This document shows, piece after piece, positions 55,233-64,000 of a stretch of 64,000 bases of DNA (position 1 is the first letter of the stretch; each line of letters opens with the position of its first letter). The position numbers and the translations under genes were made by a program. The stretch is from Streptococcus orisasini (GTDB lineage: Bacteria > Bacillota > Bacilli > Lactobacillales > Streptococcaceae): assembly GCF_001431045.1 (NCBI RefSeq), contig NZ_BCLE01000003.1, positions 1 to 64,000 of the forward strand, written 5' to 3'. Below the pieces are notes generated by a model. The model searched no databases and was not told the DNA's origin. It saw only the letters and a program-made list of their open reading frames with translations.

Positions 55233-55874
55233 TTAATTAGCATAAATATAGCTGACAGTACCAGGCGTTCCGCTGTTATTTGGATCAAACCAGCCGCGGT
55301 AATTATCAAGCCACTGCTGATCTTTATAATTTGATTCCAGCACCTGAACTTTACCATCTTCGCCAACAGCTGTGACATAAGCGACGTGTCCATAACCACC
55401 ATCTGTCCAGCACATGATTGATCCTACGGCTGGCGTGTTGCCGACAGTATAACCTTGTGCTGCTGCGCTGGCAGCCCAGTCACCGCCATTGCCCCACCAA
55501 TCGCCAGCCCAAGTTGCGACTTCTTTTACTCCCCAAGTACATTGACCAACGGGATAAGTATTACCATCAGCTGGTGCTGCTTGTGTAGTGGCCTGATTTT
55601 GACTGCCATCTGCTGGTGCTGCCTGAGTATTGTCAGGTGCTGTTGTTCCATTAACAGTCAAGGTTTGCCCCGGCAAAATTAGACTAGTAATATCTTTTCC
55701 ATTAAGTGCTGCTAGCTCATAAACATCCATATTATATTTTTGAGCAACACTGAAAAATGAATCTCCTTCTTGAAGGGTATAGGTATCTGCACTAGTTATT
55801 TTATTTCCTAAAACAACTGTTGCTGCCGTAGCTGCAACAGTAAAAGTTGCTTTTTTTAAAAATTGGCTTTTCAT
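55233..55874 (-). CDS. Secreted LysM-CHAP domain protein, probable peptidoglycan hydrolase
   Basis: 213 residues from ATG 55874; AGGA lies nine bases upstream, while an earlier in-frame start overlaps a ribosome site. Signal peptide at about 1-30 ending A-D. LysM domain at about 31-75 (Y-T-L-Q-E-G-D-S-F-F-S-V-A), a Q/A/D-rich linker with N-Q-A-T-T-Q-A, and a C-terminal CHAP domain with catalytic Cys in Q-C-T-W-G-V near 110 and His in Y-G-H-V-A-Y near 165. Such enzymes cut peptidoglycan cross-bridges and act in cell separation. Confidence 0.9.
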   Translation of the reverse strand: MKSQFLKKATFTVAATAATVVLGNKITSADTYTLQEGDSFFSVAQKYNMDVYELAALNGKDITSLILPGQTLTVNGTTAPDNTQAAPADGSQNQATTQAAPADGNTYPVGQCTWGVKEVATWAGDWWGNGGDWAASAAAQGYTVGNTPAVGSIMCWTDGGYGHVAYVTAVGEDGKVQVLESNYKDQQWLDNYRGWFDPNNSGTPGTVSYIYAN

Positions 55875-55961
55875 AACTATTATTCCTAACATCTCCTTTT
55901 AGTGATAATAACATCATATCGAATAATTATTTCAAACTTTTTAAGAAAAAGAACTTTTTCC

Positions 55962-55978
55962 ATTACTAATTGATAACA
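55962..55978 (-). promoter_or_regulatory. Possible WalR (VicR) box upstream of the LysM-CHAP gene
   Basis: Minus-strand TGTTAT, five bases, AGTAAT, one mismatch from the TGTWAH-N5-TGTWAH consensus, about 90 bp upstream of the start codon. WalR controls several CHAP-domain hydrolases in streptococci. Confidence 0.4.
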
Positions 55979-56004
55979 AGAAAAAAAAGATGGTTGCCCA
56001 TCTT

Positions 56005-57441
56005 TCATTCGGCAACCATCATTCTGAGGCTTTGATCAATTTTTTCTGCTGTTTTGCGGCCTTCACGAATTCCCCAGATAACGAGACTAGGGCCGCGACG
56101 GGCATCGCCTGCAACAAAAACTTTTTCATTGCGGGTTGAATAGTCATCGTAGACACATTCTACTTGGAATTGGTCAAAGAGAGCTTTTTCAGCACCGGTG
56201 AAGCCCATGGCTAGAAGAACGAGGTCTGCTTGGATAACACCCTCTGTTCCTTCAATGTTTTTAAAACCTGGACCAACTTTAACAGTTTTAGCAGCAGTTA
56301 CCTGACCATTTTCACCAAGAAATTCTACTGTTGATGTAGTATAATCCGTCAAATCAGTAGACTGAACAAAATTGGCTTCTTCCTGTCCATAACCTGTGCG
56401 GTTAATCATTGGATACTGCGGCCATGGATTTGTTGGAAGACGCTTTTCAGGCAGCTGCGGCGTAATTTCCAACTGTTTAACACTGGCAGCGCCCAAACGA
56501 ACAGCTGTACCAATACAGTCATTCCCAGTATCACCGCCGCCGATGACCAAAACATGCTTGCCTTCAAGCGAACGAGGCAGCTGCTTGTCTTCACTGTCCA
56601 AAAGCGTCTTAGTTGTTTCCGTCAAGAAATCAACTGCGAAGCGAATGCCTTTTAAATCACGTCCCGGAACATCCAAATCACGGGGAACACTGGCACCAGT
56701 CGCCAAGATAACACGGTCAAATTTATCTAGCAGCTCTTCTGCAGTGATATCACGGCCAATTTCTGTATTAGCAACAAAATTAATACCAATCTCAGCCATG
56801 GTGTCAATGCGGCGCTGAACAATTTTTTTATCCAACTTCATATTAGGAATCCCGTACATGAGCAGACCACCAAAACGATCCGAACGTTCAAAAACTGTCA
56901 CACTGTGTCCCAGTTGATTGAGGCGCCAAGCTGCTGATAAACCAGCCGGACCCGAACCAACGACAGCTACTTTAAAGCCAGTCCGCTCAATTGGTCGGCC
57001 GGAATCAGCTACCCAACCCTCTTCGAAAGCATTATCAATGATAAAACGTTCATTATCATGAATGGTAACGCCAGCACCGTTTAAGCCTTCTGTACAGGCC
57101 TTTTCACAAGGAGCTGGGCAGACACGCCCTGTCATTTCCGGTAAAGGATTGGTTCGCGTCAGCCGCTCAAAAGCACGCCTGAAATCGCCTTTATAAACTA
57201 AATCATTCCATTCAGGAATCAAATTATCATTTGGACAGCCGGAAACAGCACGACCGCCGCCATAAAATGTTCCCTCATGGCAAAAAGGAATTCCGCAATT
57301 CATGCAGCGAGCCGCTTGCTTCTGGCGCTCTTCAACGGATAGAACTCTCTGCAGTTCTTCAAAATCTTTGATACGCTCGCTAACAGGACGATAGGGATTG
57401 TCCTTGCGTTCATATTTTAAAAATCCAAATGGATCTGCCAT
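56005..57441 (-). CDS. gltD: Glutamate synthase small subunit (NADPH)
   Basis: 478 residues. N-terminal Fe-S cysteines C-M-N-C-G-I-P-F-C near residue 44 and C-P-A-P-C-E-K-A-C near 107. FAD-binding V-V-G-S-G-P-A-G-L near 160 and NADPH-binding V-I-G-G-G-D-T-G-N near 300. It supplies electrons to GltB for glutamate formation from glutamine and 2-oxoglutarate. One base separates it from gltB. Confidence 0.95.
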   Translation of the reverse strand: MADPFGFLKYERKDNPYRPVSERIKDFEELQRVLSVEERQKQAARCMNCGIPFCHEGTFYGGGRAVSGCPNDNLIPEWNDLVYKGDFRRAFERLTRTNPLPEMTGRVCPAPCEKACTEGLNGAGVTIHDNERFIIDNAFEEGWVADSGRPIERTGFKVAVVGSGPAGLSAAWRLNQLGHSVTVFERSDRFGGLLMYGIPNMKLDKKIVQRRIDTMAEIGINFVANTEIGRDITAEELLDKFDRVILATGASVPRDLDVPGRDLKGIRFAVDFLTETTKTLLDSEDKQLPRSLEGKHVLVIGGGDTGNDCIGTAVRLGAASVKQLEITPQLPEKRLPTNPWPQYPMINRTGYGQEEANFVQSTDLTDYTTSTVEFLGENGQVTAAKTVKVGPGFKNIEGTEGVIQADLVLLAMGFTGAEKALFDQFQVECVYDDYSTRNEKVFVAGDARRGPSLVIWGIREGRKTAEKIDQSLRMMVAE

Positions 57442-57442
57442 C

Positions 57443-60400
57443 TCATTTTCCTCCTGTTACACTAGCCAGCAAAGCTTGCCGTTCTTGCGCTGTGGCATCG
57501 CCGCCAGTGGCTACTTCAAATGTATGCAATTCAAGTTCATCACCGCTCATGCCTTTTTGACTGAGAGCATATTCAATATCATTAATGTCATGGAAATCAC
57601 TTGGGTAAACTTTGATGAATTTCTTCACTTCTTCATCCCAGTTGTCCAGAAGACGCTTAGCCTTGGCACTGCCTGTGTATTCATAGTGTTTTTCAACCAT
57701 ATCTTTTAAGATGTCATCTCCGCGCGTTTCACCGACAGCGTACAAGTCAACCATGTCCATGTTAACTTTTTCCTTAAAGTCTCCGTTGGCATCATATACA
57801 TAGGCTACACCGCCGCTCATACCGGCAGCAAAGTTACGTCCTGTTGTTCCAAGAATAACAGCCACACCGCCAGTCATGTATTCACAGCCATGGGCACCGA
57901 CACCTTCAACAACAACTTTTGCTCCCGAATTACGAACACAGAAGCGCTCACCTGCACGGCCTGCAAAATAAGCTTCACCCTTGACAGCACCAAAGAGGGA
58001 AACATTACCGACAATTGGTGAATTTTCAACATCGTAGGCTGCATCATGCGGAGGCTTGACAATTAAACGTCCGCCTGACATGGATTTTGCAATGTAGTCA
58101 TTTGCTTCACCGACCAAAGTATATTCCAGACCTTGTGTAATATAGCTGGCAAAACTTTGTCCGGCAATTCCCTTATAATGATATTTAATCAGGCCTTCCT
58201 TAACAGAATCATTGCCATAGCGCTCTGCCATCCAGCCGGCCATGCGGCTTCCAACCGAACGGTCCACATTATTAATGGTCTTTTCAACAGTAACACTGAT
58301 ACCTTTTTCGATAGCTGCTGCAGCAAAACCATCCAGTTCTTTCCATTGGCGTTCTTCAGCAAAAGGATCTTCATTTTTCCGTTCAATCGGGAAACTATTG
58401 CCAATAACCCTTGAAAAATCAAGAGATTTTGCCTTACCTTGTGCCACAAATCTTGATTTCAAAACTTCTGCATGGCCAACCATTTCATCAACAGAACGAA
58501 AGCCCAATTCAGCCATGTATTCCCGCAATTCTTCTGCTAGGAAAGTCATCATGTTGATTACATGTTCTGGCTTGCCTGAAAAATTCTTGCGCAATTCAGG
58601 ATTTTGCGTTGCAACCCCGACAGGACAAGTATTGAGTGAGCACACGCGCATCATGACGCAGCCAACTGAAATCAGAGCCAAACTAGCAAATGAATATTCC
58701 TCTGCACCTAATAAGGTGGCAATAGCAATATCGCGGCCTGTCATTAATTTCCCATCTGTCTCTAAAGTCATGCGCTGACGAAGACGGTTGAGCGATAAGG
58801 TCTGATGAGCTTCAGCCAAACCCATTTCCCACGGAAGCCCCGCATCGCGAACAGAATTGCGCGGAGAAGCACCTGTACCACCGTCATAGCCTGAAATAAC
58901 TACCTTATCAGCACCCGCTTTGACACAGCCGGTAGCAATGGTACCAACGCCTGTGCTTGAAACTAATTTAACATTGATTTTGGCATAAGGATTGATAGCC
59001 TTCAAATCATAAATTAACTGTGCCAAATCTTCAATAGAATAAATATCATGATGGGGCGGTGGCGAAATCAAGCGTACACCCGGGGTTGCTCCGCGAATCT
59101 CAGCAATCCAAGGGAAGACTTTTTGACCAGGAAGCTGGCCGCCCTCACCAGGCTTAGCTCCCTGTGCTAATTTGATTTGTAATTCTTCTGCAGACATGAG
59201 GTATTCTGCATTGACACCAAAACGTCCGGAGGCAACTTGCTTAATTTTAGAATTAATATTGCGGCCATCAGCTTGTGGCTTGAAGCGTTTGCGGTTTTCA
59301 CCACCTTCGCCAGAGTTTGATTTGGCTCCGATAGAGTTCATGGCTTGAGCAATTGTTTCATGCGCTTCCTTAGAAAGGGAACCAAAACTCATGGCACCAA
59401 CTTTAAAACGTTTTACAATTTCCTTGGCTGGTTCAACTTCTGATAGATCAACTTTGGGCCGCTTAGAATCAAATTCCCAGAGAGACCGCAGAGTCGTCGG
59501 CTGTTTTAGAGCCTCATTATCCAATTCGGTTGAGTATTGCTTAAAGAGGCCGTAGTCCCCGCGGCGAATAGATTGTTGGAAATTATAAATAGACCGTGGG
59601 TTAAAGAGATGGTATTCTCCATCTGTCTTATATTGGTAGGAACCGCCAGAAGGCAGGAAATCATTGGCTCTTGAACCAAAGGCAAAATCAACACGCTCCA
59701 GATACTCTTTTTCGATTTGATTTAAGGTCAGCCCTTCAATGCGCGTAGCTGTTCCTCTGAAGTATTGGTTAACAACGTCAGAAGAAAGACCGATAGCTTC
59801 AAAAAGCTGAGCTCCTTTATAGCCAAGTATCGTTGAGATTCCCATACGGCTCATGACTTTAACAATCCCTTTTTCGGCAGCTTTACGGTATTTTTCAAAA
59901 GAATCGCTGATCTTATCAAAGGCCGCTAAGGTTGCATAGGCACCATAAGGGTGGATAGCTGTCGCACCAAAACCAACCAAGGTCGCAAAATGATGAACTT
60001 CAAAAGCCTCTGCCGTATCAACAACAATCGAAAATTGACTGGCTTTCCCTTTGACAACCATGTAATTATTCAGACCGGAAACCGCCAGTAAAATAGGAAT
60101 GGCTAAGCGGCCTTTAGTGACACCACGGTCTGACAGGATGATAATCTTACTGCCTTGGTTGACTGCCTCGTCGGCCTTTTTGAAAAGATCTTCCAAGGCA
60201 TACTGCAGACGGTTATTGTCAGAATCGCCCAAATCATAAACAGTTGATAGGGTTGTTACCTTGTAACGCTTATCTGTCAGATTGGCTAATTTTGCAAAAT
60301 CCTGACTGGAAAGCACAGGACTGTCAACCTGAACCTTGATACAATTATCAGCACTGTCTTGGCGAATATCGCCATCACCGCCTAAAAAGACTGTCGTCGA

Positions 60401-61960
60401 AACCACTAACTGCTCACGAATGGCATCAATAGGAGGATTGGTTACTTGAGCAAATTGCTGTTTAAAGTAAGTGAAAAGAGATTGCGGTTTCTTTGATAAT
60501 ACTGCTAAGGGACTGTCAAAGCCCATTGAAATAACAGGTTCTTCCCCTTTTTCTGACATGGGCAGAATAACCGTCCGAATGGTCTCATCCGTATAACCAA
60601 AAATCTTCCACATTTGATTAACATCATAATCATTGACAATTTCTTCCTGCTCAGCAAATTCATCCAAGAGAGCAATATTCTCTTTTACCCACTCTTGGTA
60701 AGGATGCTGTTTAGAATAATGTTCTTTAACGCCTTCGTTCTTTAATACCAAGCCTTTTTTGGTATCAATTAACATCATATTGCCGGGACCAAGAACCCCT
60801 TTTTCAACAACTTGGCTGGGCTCTATGTCAACGACACCGGATTCACTTGAACAAATCAAGAAATTATCTTTGGTGCGGGAATAGCGGCTGGGGCGAAGAC
60901 CATTACGGTCCAAACGAGCCCCAACCATTTCACCGTCAGTAAATACCAAAGCAGCCGGACCGTCCCAAGGAGCAACAAAACTAGATGCATACTCATAAAA
61001 AGCCGTTAATTCTTTAGAAAGTCCTGCATCTTTTCCCCAGGCTTCTGGAACCATCATCAGCAAGCTTTGCGGAATATCGCGGCCATGACGGTAAAGATAC
61101 TCCAGACAGTTTTCCAGCTTAGCAGAGTCTGAATTTTCTTCATTATAGACTTCAATTTGATGGCTGTGCATCCAATTTTCAGCCCCACGAAGCGTGTTGA
61201 TTTCCCCATTATGTGCCAAAAAACGAAAAGGCTGTGCACGATCCCAAGATGGGAAAGTGTTTGTTGAAAAGCGAGAATGAGTTAATGCAATGTGTGATTT
61301 AAACAGTTCATCTGACAAGTCAGGATAAAAGAGACGAACCTGAAAGGCATGCAGCATGCCTTTATACACAATGGTCTTACTTGATAGGGAACAAATAAAG
61401 AGCTCATCTGCAGCAAAAGTTTTTTCTAGCTTACGGCGCAAACGGAAAAGTCTGTCCTCAAACGCGCGTCCGCTGCTTGTTTCAGTCGGTTTTTCAATAA
61501 AGAGCTGCACAAAACTCGGCATAATTTCCTGAGCAGCCGGACCGCAATTATCATAATTAAAAGGGACATCACGCGACAGCAGTATGTTAAAACCTAATCT
61601 TTTGATTTCACTAATCAGACTGTCTGCTAAAATGGTTTTTGCCACCTTATCCTGAGGAAGAAACAATTGGGCAACGGCATAGTCTCCCAATGGCGGCAAA
61701 TCAACATCCTCCTCTTTAGCTTTCAGTCGGAAAAATTCATCCGGCATAGCCAGCAGCATACCGGCACCATCACCAGTATCAGGCTCAGCACCGGTACCGC
61801 CGCGATGGTTCATTCTCTCTAACATCGTTAAGGCATAATCAACCAGCTGATGGCTGGCAACCCCATCAATCTGAGCAACAAATCCCATACCACAGGCGTC
61901 CGATTCGAAGGACGGATCCCACAAGGTAGTTTGCTGTGCCTTTTTAATAACCTCTCTCAT
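57443..61960 (-). CDS. gltB: Glutamate synthase large subunit
   Basis: 1505 residues from ATG 61960 (AGGAG seven bases upstream; an in-frame TTG six codons earlier is less likely). The catalytic Cys is C23 in S-D-A-C-G-M-G-F, freed by removal of a 22-residue propeptide. Class II amidotransferase to about 420, a central domain, then the FMN domain with E-G-G-E-N-R-K-R and the 3Fe-4S cysteines in C-V-M-M-R-V-C-S-L-N-T-C-P-V-G near residue 1115, and a C-terminal beta-helix (G-G-R-L-I-V, G-E-R-F-C-V-R). Operon with gltD. The promoter region has an extended -10 TGATATAAT near 62011 but no clear GlnR box. Confidence 0.96.
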   Translation of the reverse strand: MREVIKKAQQTTLWDPSFESDACGMGFVAQIDGVASHQLVDYALTMLERMNHRGGTGAEPDTGDGAGMLLAMPDEFFRLKAKEEDVDLPPLGDYAVAQLFLPQDKVAKTILADSLISEIKRLGFNILLSRDVPFNYDNCGPAAQEIMPSFVQLFIEKPTETSSGRAFEDRLFRLRRKLEKTFAADELFICSLSSKTIVYKGMLHAFQVRLFYPDLSDELFKSHIALTHSRFSTNTFPSWDRAQPFRFLAHNGEINTLRGAENWMHSHQIEVYNEENSDSAKLENCLEYLYRHGRDIPQSLLMMVPEAWGKDAGLSKELTAFYEYASSFVAPWDGPAALVFTDGEMVGARLDRNGLRPSRYSRTKDNFLICSSESGVVDIEPSQVVEKGVLGPGNMMLIDTKKGLVLKNEGVKEHYSKQHPYQEWVKENIALLDEFAEQEEIVNDYDVNQMWKIFGYTDETIRTVILPMSEKGEEPVISMGFDSPLAVLSKKPQSLFTYFKQQFAQVTNPPIDAIREQLVVSTTVFLGGDGDIRQDSADNCIKVQVDSPVLSSQDFAKLANLTDKRYKVTTLSTVYDLGDSDNNRLQYALEDLFKKADEAVNQGSKIIILSDRGVTKGRLAIPILLAVSGLNNYMVVKGKASQFSIVVDTAEAFEVHHFATLVGFGATAIHPYGAYATLAAFDKISDSFEKYRKAAEKGIVKVMSRMGISTILGYKGAQLFEAIGLSSDVVNQYFRGTATRIEGLTLNQIEKEYLERVDFAFGSRANDFLPSGGSYQYKTDGEYHLFNPRSIYNFQQSIRRGDYGLFKQYSTELDNEALKQPTTLRSLWEFDSKRPKVDLSEVEPAKEIVKRFKVGAMSFGSLSKEAHETIAQAMNSIGAKSNSGEGGENRKRFKPQADGRNINSKIKQVASGRFGVNAEYLMSAEELQIKLAQGAKPGEGGQLPGQKVFPWIAEIRGATPGVRLISPPPHHDIYSIEDLAQLIYDLKAINPYAKINVKLVSSTGVGTIATGCVKAGADKVVISGYDGGTGASPRNSVRDAGLPWEMGLAEAHQTLSLNRLRQRMTLETDGKLMTGRDIAIATLLGAEEYSFASLALISVGCVMMRVCSLNTCPVGVATQNPELRKNFSGKPEHVINMMTFLAEELREYMAELGFRSVDEMVGHAEVLKSRFVAQGKAKSLDFSRVIGNSFPIERKNEDPFAEERQWKELDGFAAAAIEKGISVTVEKTINNVDRSVGSRMAGWMAERYGNDSVKEGLIKYHYKGIAGQSFASYITQGLEYTLVGEANDYIAKSMSGGRLIVKPPHDAAYDVENSPIVGNVSLFGAVKGEAYFAGRAGERFCVRNSGAKVVVEGVGAHGCEYMTGGVAVILGTTGRNFAAGMSGGVAYVYDANGDFKEKVNMDMVDLYAVGETRGDDILKDMVEKHYEYTGSAKAKRLLDNWDEEVKKFIKVYPSDFHDINDIEYALSQKGMSGDELELHTFEVATGGDATAQERQALLASVTGGK

Positions 61961-62085
61961 ACGTTCACTCCTAACCAAGTTTAACCAAATCTCTTTTTTT
62001 GAATAGACGATTAAATTATATCACATATTTATGCAGAAGGACAGAATATCGTTAAAAAATTCTGAAAATTCAATTATTTATTAGA

Positions 62086-62116
62086 CAAAAAAACAGCCAT
62101 AACTGGCTGCTTTTTG
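62086..62116 (-). terminator. Terminator of glnRA
   Basis: AGCAGCCAGTTATGGCTGTT hairpin followed by TTTTTT on the minus strand, starting close behind the glnA stop codon. Confidence 0.75.
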
Positions 62117-62117
62117 C

Positions 62118-63464
62118 TTAGTAAAGATCCAAATAGCTATCAACTTCCCATTGCGATACAAAGGCAGCATAGCTGGACCATTCAATACGCTTAGCCTCAA
62201 GGAAACTTGTATAAATATGATTGCCTAAGGCCGCTTTAACCACTTCATCTTCTTGTAAAGCTTTCAGCGCATTGTGAAGAGTTGACGGAAGATCCGCAAT
62301 GCCAGCTGCTTTACGTTCTTCAACAGTCATCACATAAATATTCGATTCTACAGGTGCTGGTGCTTCAATTTTGTTTTCAATACCATCAAGTCCAGATTCT
62401 AAGAGGACAGCCAAGGCTAAATAAGGATTAGCTGTAGGGTCAACTGAACGCAATTCCAAACGTGTGCTAACACCTCGTGAAGCAGGTACGCGGATCAGCG
62501 GAGAACGATTGCGGCCAGCCCATGCGATATAAACTGGAGCTTCATAACCAGGAACTAAACGTTTGTATGAGTTAACAGTTGGATTCATGATAGCAGTGTA
62601 ACTGTAAGCATGTCTCACCAAACCGCCCAAGAACTGATAAGCCGTTTCAGACAGCTGCATTCCTTTTGGATCTTTTGGATCAAAGAAAGCATTTTTACCA
62701 TCATTGTCAAACAAGGACATGTTACAATGCATTCCTGAACCATTAATACCAAATTTAGGTTTAGCCATAAAGGTTGCATACAAGCCATGTTTACGAGCGA
62801 TTGTTTTAACAACCAATTTGAACAGCTGAATTTTGTCACAAGCAGTTAGAACATCAGCATATTTAAAGTCAATTTCATGCTGGCCAATAGCCACTTCGTG
62901 GTGACTAGCTTCGACTTCAAATCCCATTTTAGTCAGGACATTAACAATCTCGCGGCGTGTGTTATCTGCAAGATCCGTAGGTGCCAAATCAAAGTAGCCG
63001 CCCTTGTCATTTACTTCAGTAGTAGGATTGCCAAATTCATCCATTTTGAAAAGGAAGAACTCAGGTTCTGGGCCAAGGTTAAAGGATTTAAAGCCAAGCT
63101 TTTCCATATGACGCAAAGCTTTTTTTAAATTACCGCGCGGGTCACCGGCAAAGGGTTCCCCTTCTGCTGTATAAATATCACAGATTAACCCAGCAACAGC
63201 TCCGTTTTCATCTCCCCAAGGGAAAACAGTCCAAGTATCAAGATCAGGATAAAGGTACATATCTGACTCATTAATACGTACAAAACCTTCAATTGAAGAA
63301 CCATCAAACATCGCTTTATTTGCAAGTACTTTATCTAATTGTTCGTCAGTAGCTGGAATTTCTACATTTTTCATTATCCCCAAGATATCTGTAAACATTA
63401 AACGGAGGAAAGTAACATTTTTCTCCTTAACTTCGCGACGAATGTCTGCTGCTGTGATTGCCAT
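62118..63464 (-). CDS. glnA: Glutamine synthetase, type I
   Basis: 448 residues, GS-I alpha length. D-G-S-S-I-E-G-F near 54, substrate and metal site G-P-E-P-E-F-F-L near 134, [11 protein letters not shown] near 188, ATP site [10 protein letters not shown] near 235, and N-R-S-P-L-I-R-V-P near 320. It makes glutamine from glutamate and ammonia. No adenylylation tyrosine motif is expected in this group, which is controlled by feedback and by interaction with GlnR. Operon glnR-glnA. Confidence 0.96.
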   Translation of the reverse strand: MAITAADIRREVKEKNVTFLRLMFTDILGIMKNVEIPATDEQLDKVLANKAMFDGSSIEGFVRINESDMYLYPDLDTWTVFPWGDENGAVAGLICDIYTAEGEPFAGDPRGNLKKALRHMEKLGFKSFNLGPEPEFFLFKMDEFGNPTTEVNDKGGYFDLAPTDLADNTRREIVNVLTKMGFEVEASHHEVAIGQHEIDFKYADVLTACDKIQLFKLVVKTIARKHGLYATFMAKPKFGINGSGMHCNMSLFDNDGKNAFFDPKDPKGMQLSETAYQFLGGLVRHAYSYTAIMNPTVNSYKRLVPGYEAPVYIAWAGRNRSPLIRVPASRGVSTRLELRSVDPTANPYLALAVLLESGLDGIENKIEAPAPVESNIYVMTVEERKAAGIADLPSTLHNALKALQEDEVVKAALGNHIYTSFLEAKRIEWSSYAAFVSQWEVDSYLDLY

Positions 63465-63503
63465 AACGGCCTCCTTTTAAAAATTAAATTTCACGTTACG
63501 CAT

Positions 63504-63875
63504 TTACATACGTAAGCCACCAAGATGTTGGGTCGGACTTGAAAAACGGCCCTGATTTCGGAGTTCGTCATGTAAGATCCGTCGAACATCCGCATCTGTC
63601 AAAGCTTTTTGCTTCTTCAGAGCACGATCTTTGCGATCCGCATACTCTCTCTTGATAGCTGCGATATTTAACCCTTCATCCAAGAAGTCTTTGATTTCCA
63701 GTAAAACATCCATATCATTCAGCGAGTAAAGGCGTCGATTTCCAGAACTGCGATCCGGGGTCAGTAATCCTTGATCCTCATAATAACGAATTTGACGAGC
63801 TGTTAAATCCGTCAGTTTCATTACAGTCCCGATAGGAAAGACTGCCATTGATCGCCTAAGTTCTTTTTCTTTCAT
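63504..63875 (-). CDS. glnR: Nitrogen regulator GlnR
   Basis: 123 residues, MerR family. Recognition region D-L-T-A-R-Q-I-R-Y-Y-E-D-Q-G-L near residues 21-35 and the short C-terminal tail that senses feedback-inhibited glutamine synthetase. It represses glnRA and other nitrogen genes when glutamine is plentiful. GGAGG precedes the ATG; a GlnR box lies upstream. Confidence 0.95.
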   Translation of the reverse strand: MKEKELRRSMAVFPIGTVMKLTDLTARQIRYYEDQGLLTPDRSSGNRRLYSLNDMDVLLEIKDFLDEGLNIAAIKREYADRKDRALKKQKALTDADVRRILHDELRNQGRFSSPTQHLGGLRM

Positions 63876-63896
63876 GATTTCCTCCTTTCATTGTCT

Positions 63897-63949
63897 ATTA
63901 TATTCTGAAAATTTATGACTGTCAAGCCTTTATGTCAGATTTTCTAACA
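63897..63949 (-). promoter_or_regulatory. glnRA promoter and GlnR box
   Basis: Minus-strand TTGACA (63920-63925), 17-bp spacer and TATAAT (63897-63902). Upstream, TGTTAGAAAATCTGACA (63933-63949) is a perfect TGTNAN7TNACA GlnR box. Confidence 0.85.
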
Positions 63950-64000
63950 TAAACTTCAAACTTTTTCTTTCTTGAAAAATTTTCGTATTTTATCAATATC

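Noticed and set aside
58242..58778. 178-codon frame opposite gltB
   Set aside because: Entirely inside a conserved gene on the other strand, with no start signals.

Overview
The window looks like chromosomal DNA of a low-GC streptococcus, most likely of the mutans group (S. mutans or a close relative such as S. ratti). This is an inference from gene order and protein content. The copYAZ copper operon beside rbfA-infB-ylxQ-ylxR-nusA-rimP, a BrpA-type LCP protein next to tsaE, pflB next to dinB, tsaD-rimI-tsaB, rnjA, and gltBD next to glnRA all match what I remember of the S. mutans map. I cannot align against any genome here, so the species call is tentative. There is one tRNA gene and no rRNA, insertion sequence or CRISPR array.

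Layout. 0-3 kb: a four-gene minus-strand cassette (ABC ATPase, ABC permease, LytTR regulator, DUF3021 membrane protein) enclosed by a nearly perfect 62-bp inverted repeat. 3-8 kb: YgjV-like membrane protein, a HAD phosphatase and the copper-responsive copYAZ operon. 8-14 kb: the nusA-infB translation/transcription operon, preceded on its 3' side by an unusual palindrome-rich 0.5-kb spacer, then tRNA-Ser. 14-22 kb: trmB, ccrZ, an EcsAB-like ABC pair, hit, brpA, a GNAT, tsaE and a purine-type permease. 22-29 kb: a HAD gene with a predicted leaderless transcript, a VOC/XRE divergent pair with two matching operators, dinB preceded by a frameshifted tiny gene, and pflB with a cre site in its promoter. 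29-36 kb: serine hydrolase, VOC protein, glycerol facilitator, PepX, and a solitary SufB-like protein that lacks about 60 internal residues. 36-39 kb: a galactitol-type PTS (EIIA, EIIB, EIIC) with a strong CcpA-type promoter but no catabolic enzymes. 39-44 kb: YbaB, RocS-like segregation protein, a flavoprotein, a HIT-like protein, a macrodomain protein and AzlCD. 44-48.5 kb: a five-gene sugar operon (TIM-barrel epimerase, PTS EIIBC, DeoR regulator, allulose-6-P epimerase-like, RpiB) that I predict handles D-allose or a related rare sugar. 48.7-55 kb: tsaD-rimI-tsaB-marR, a MarR-controlled reductase with an internally deleted aldo/keto reductase remnant, and rpoY-rnjA. 55-64 kb: a secreted LysM-CHAP protein, gltD-gltB, and glnA-glnR with a GlnR box.

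How the genes work together. Much of the window is core cell function: translation initiation, t6A tRNA modification (tsaB, tsaD and tsaE all present), RNA turnover, nitrogen assimilation, and cell-wall and segregation control. The accessory layer consists of the inverted-repeat LytTR/ABC cassette, the two PTS cassettes, the orphan SufB and a dispersed MITE-like repeat (three copies). Carbon control by CcpA is suggested at three promoters (pflB, the galactitol-type PTS and the allose-like operon).
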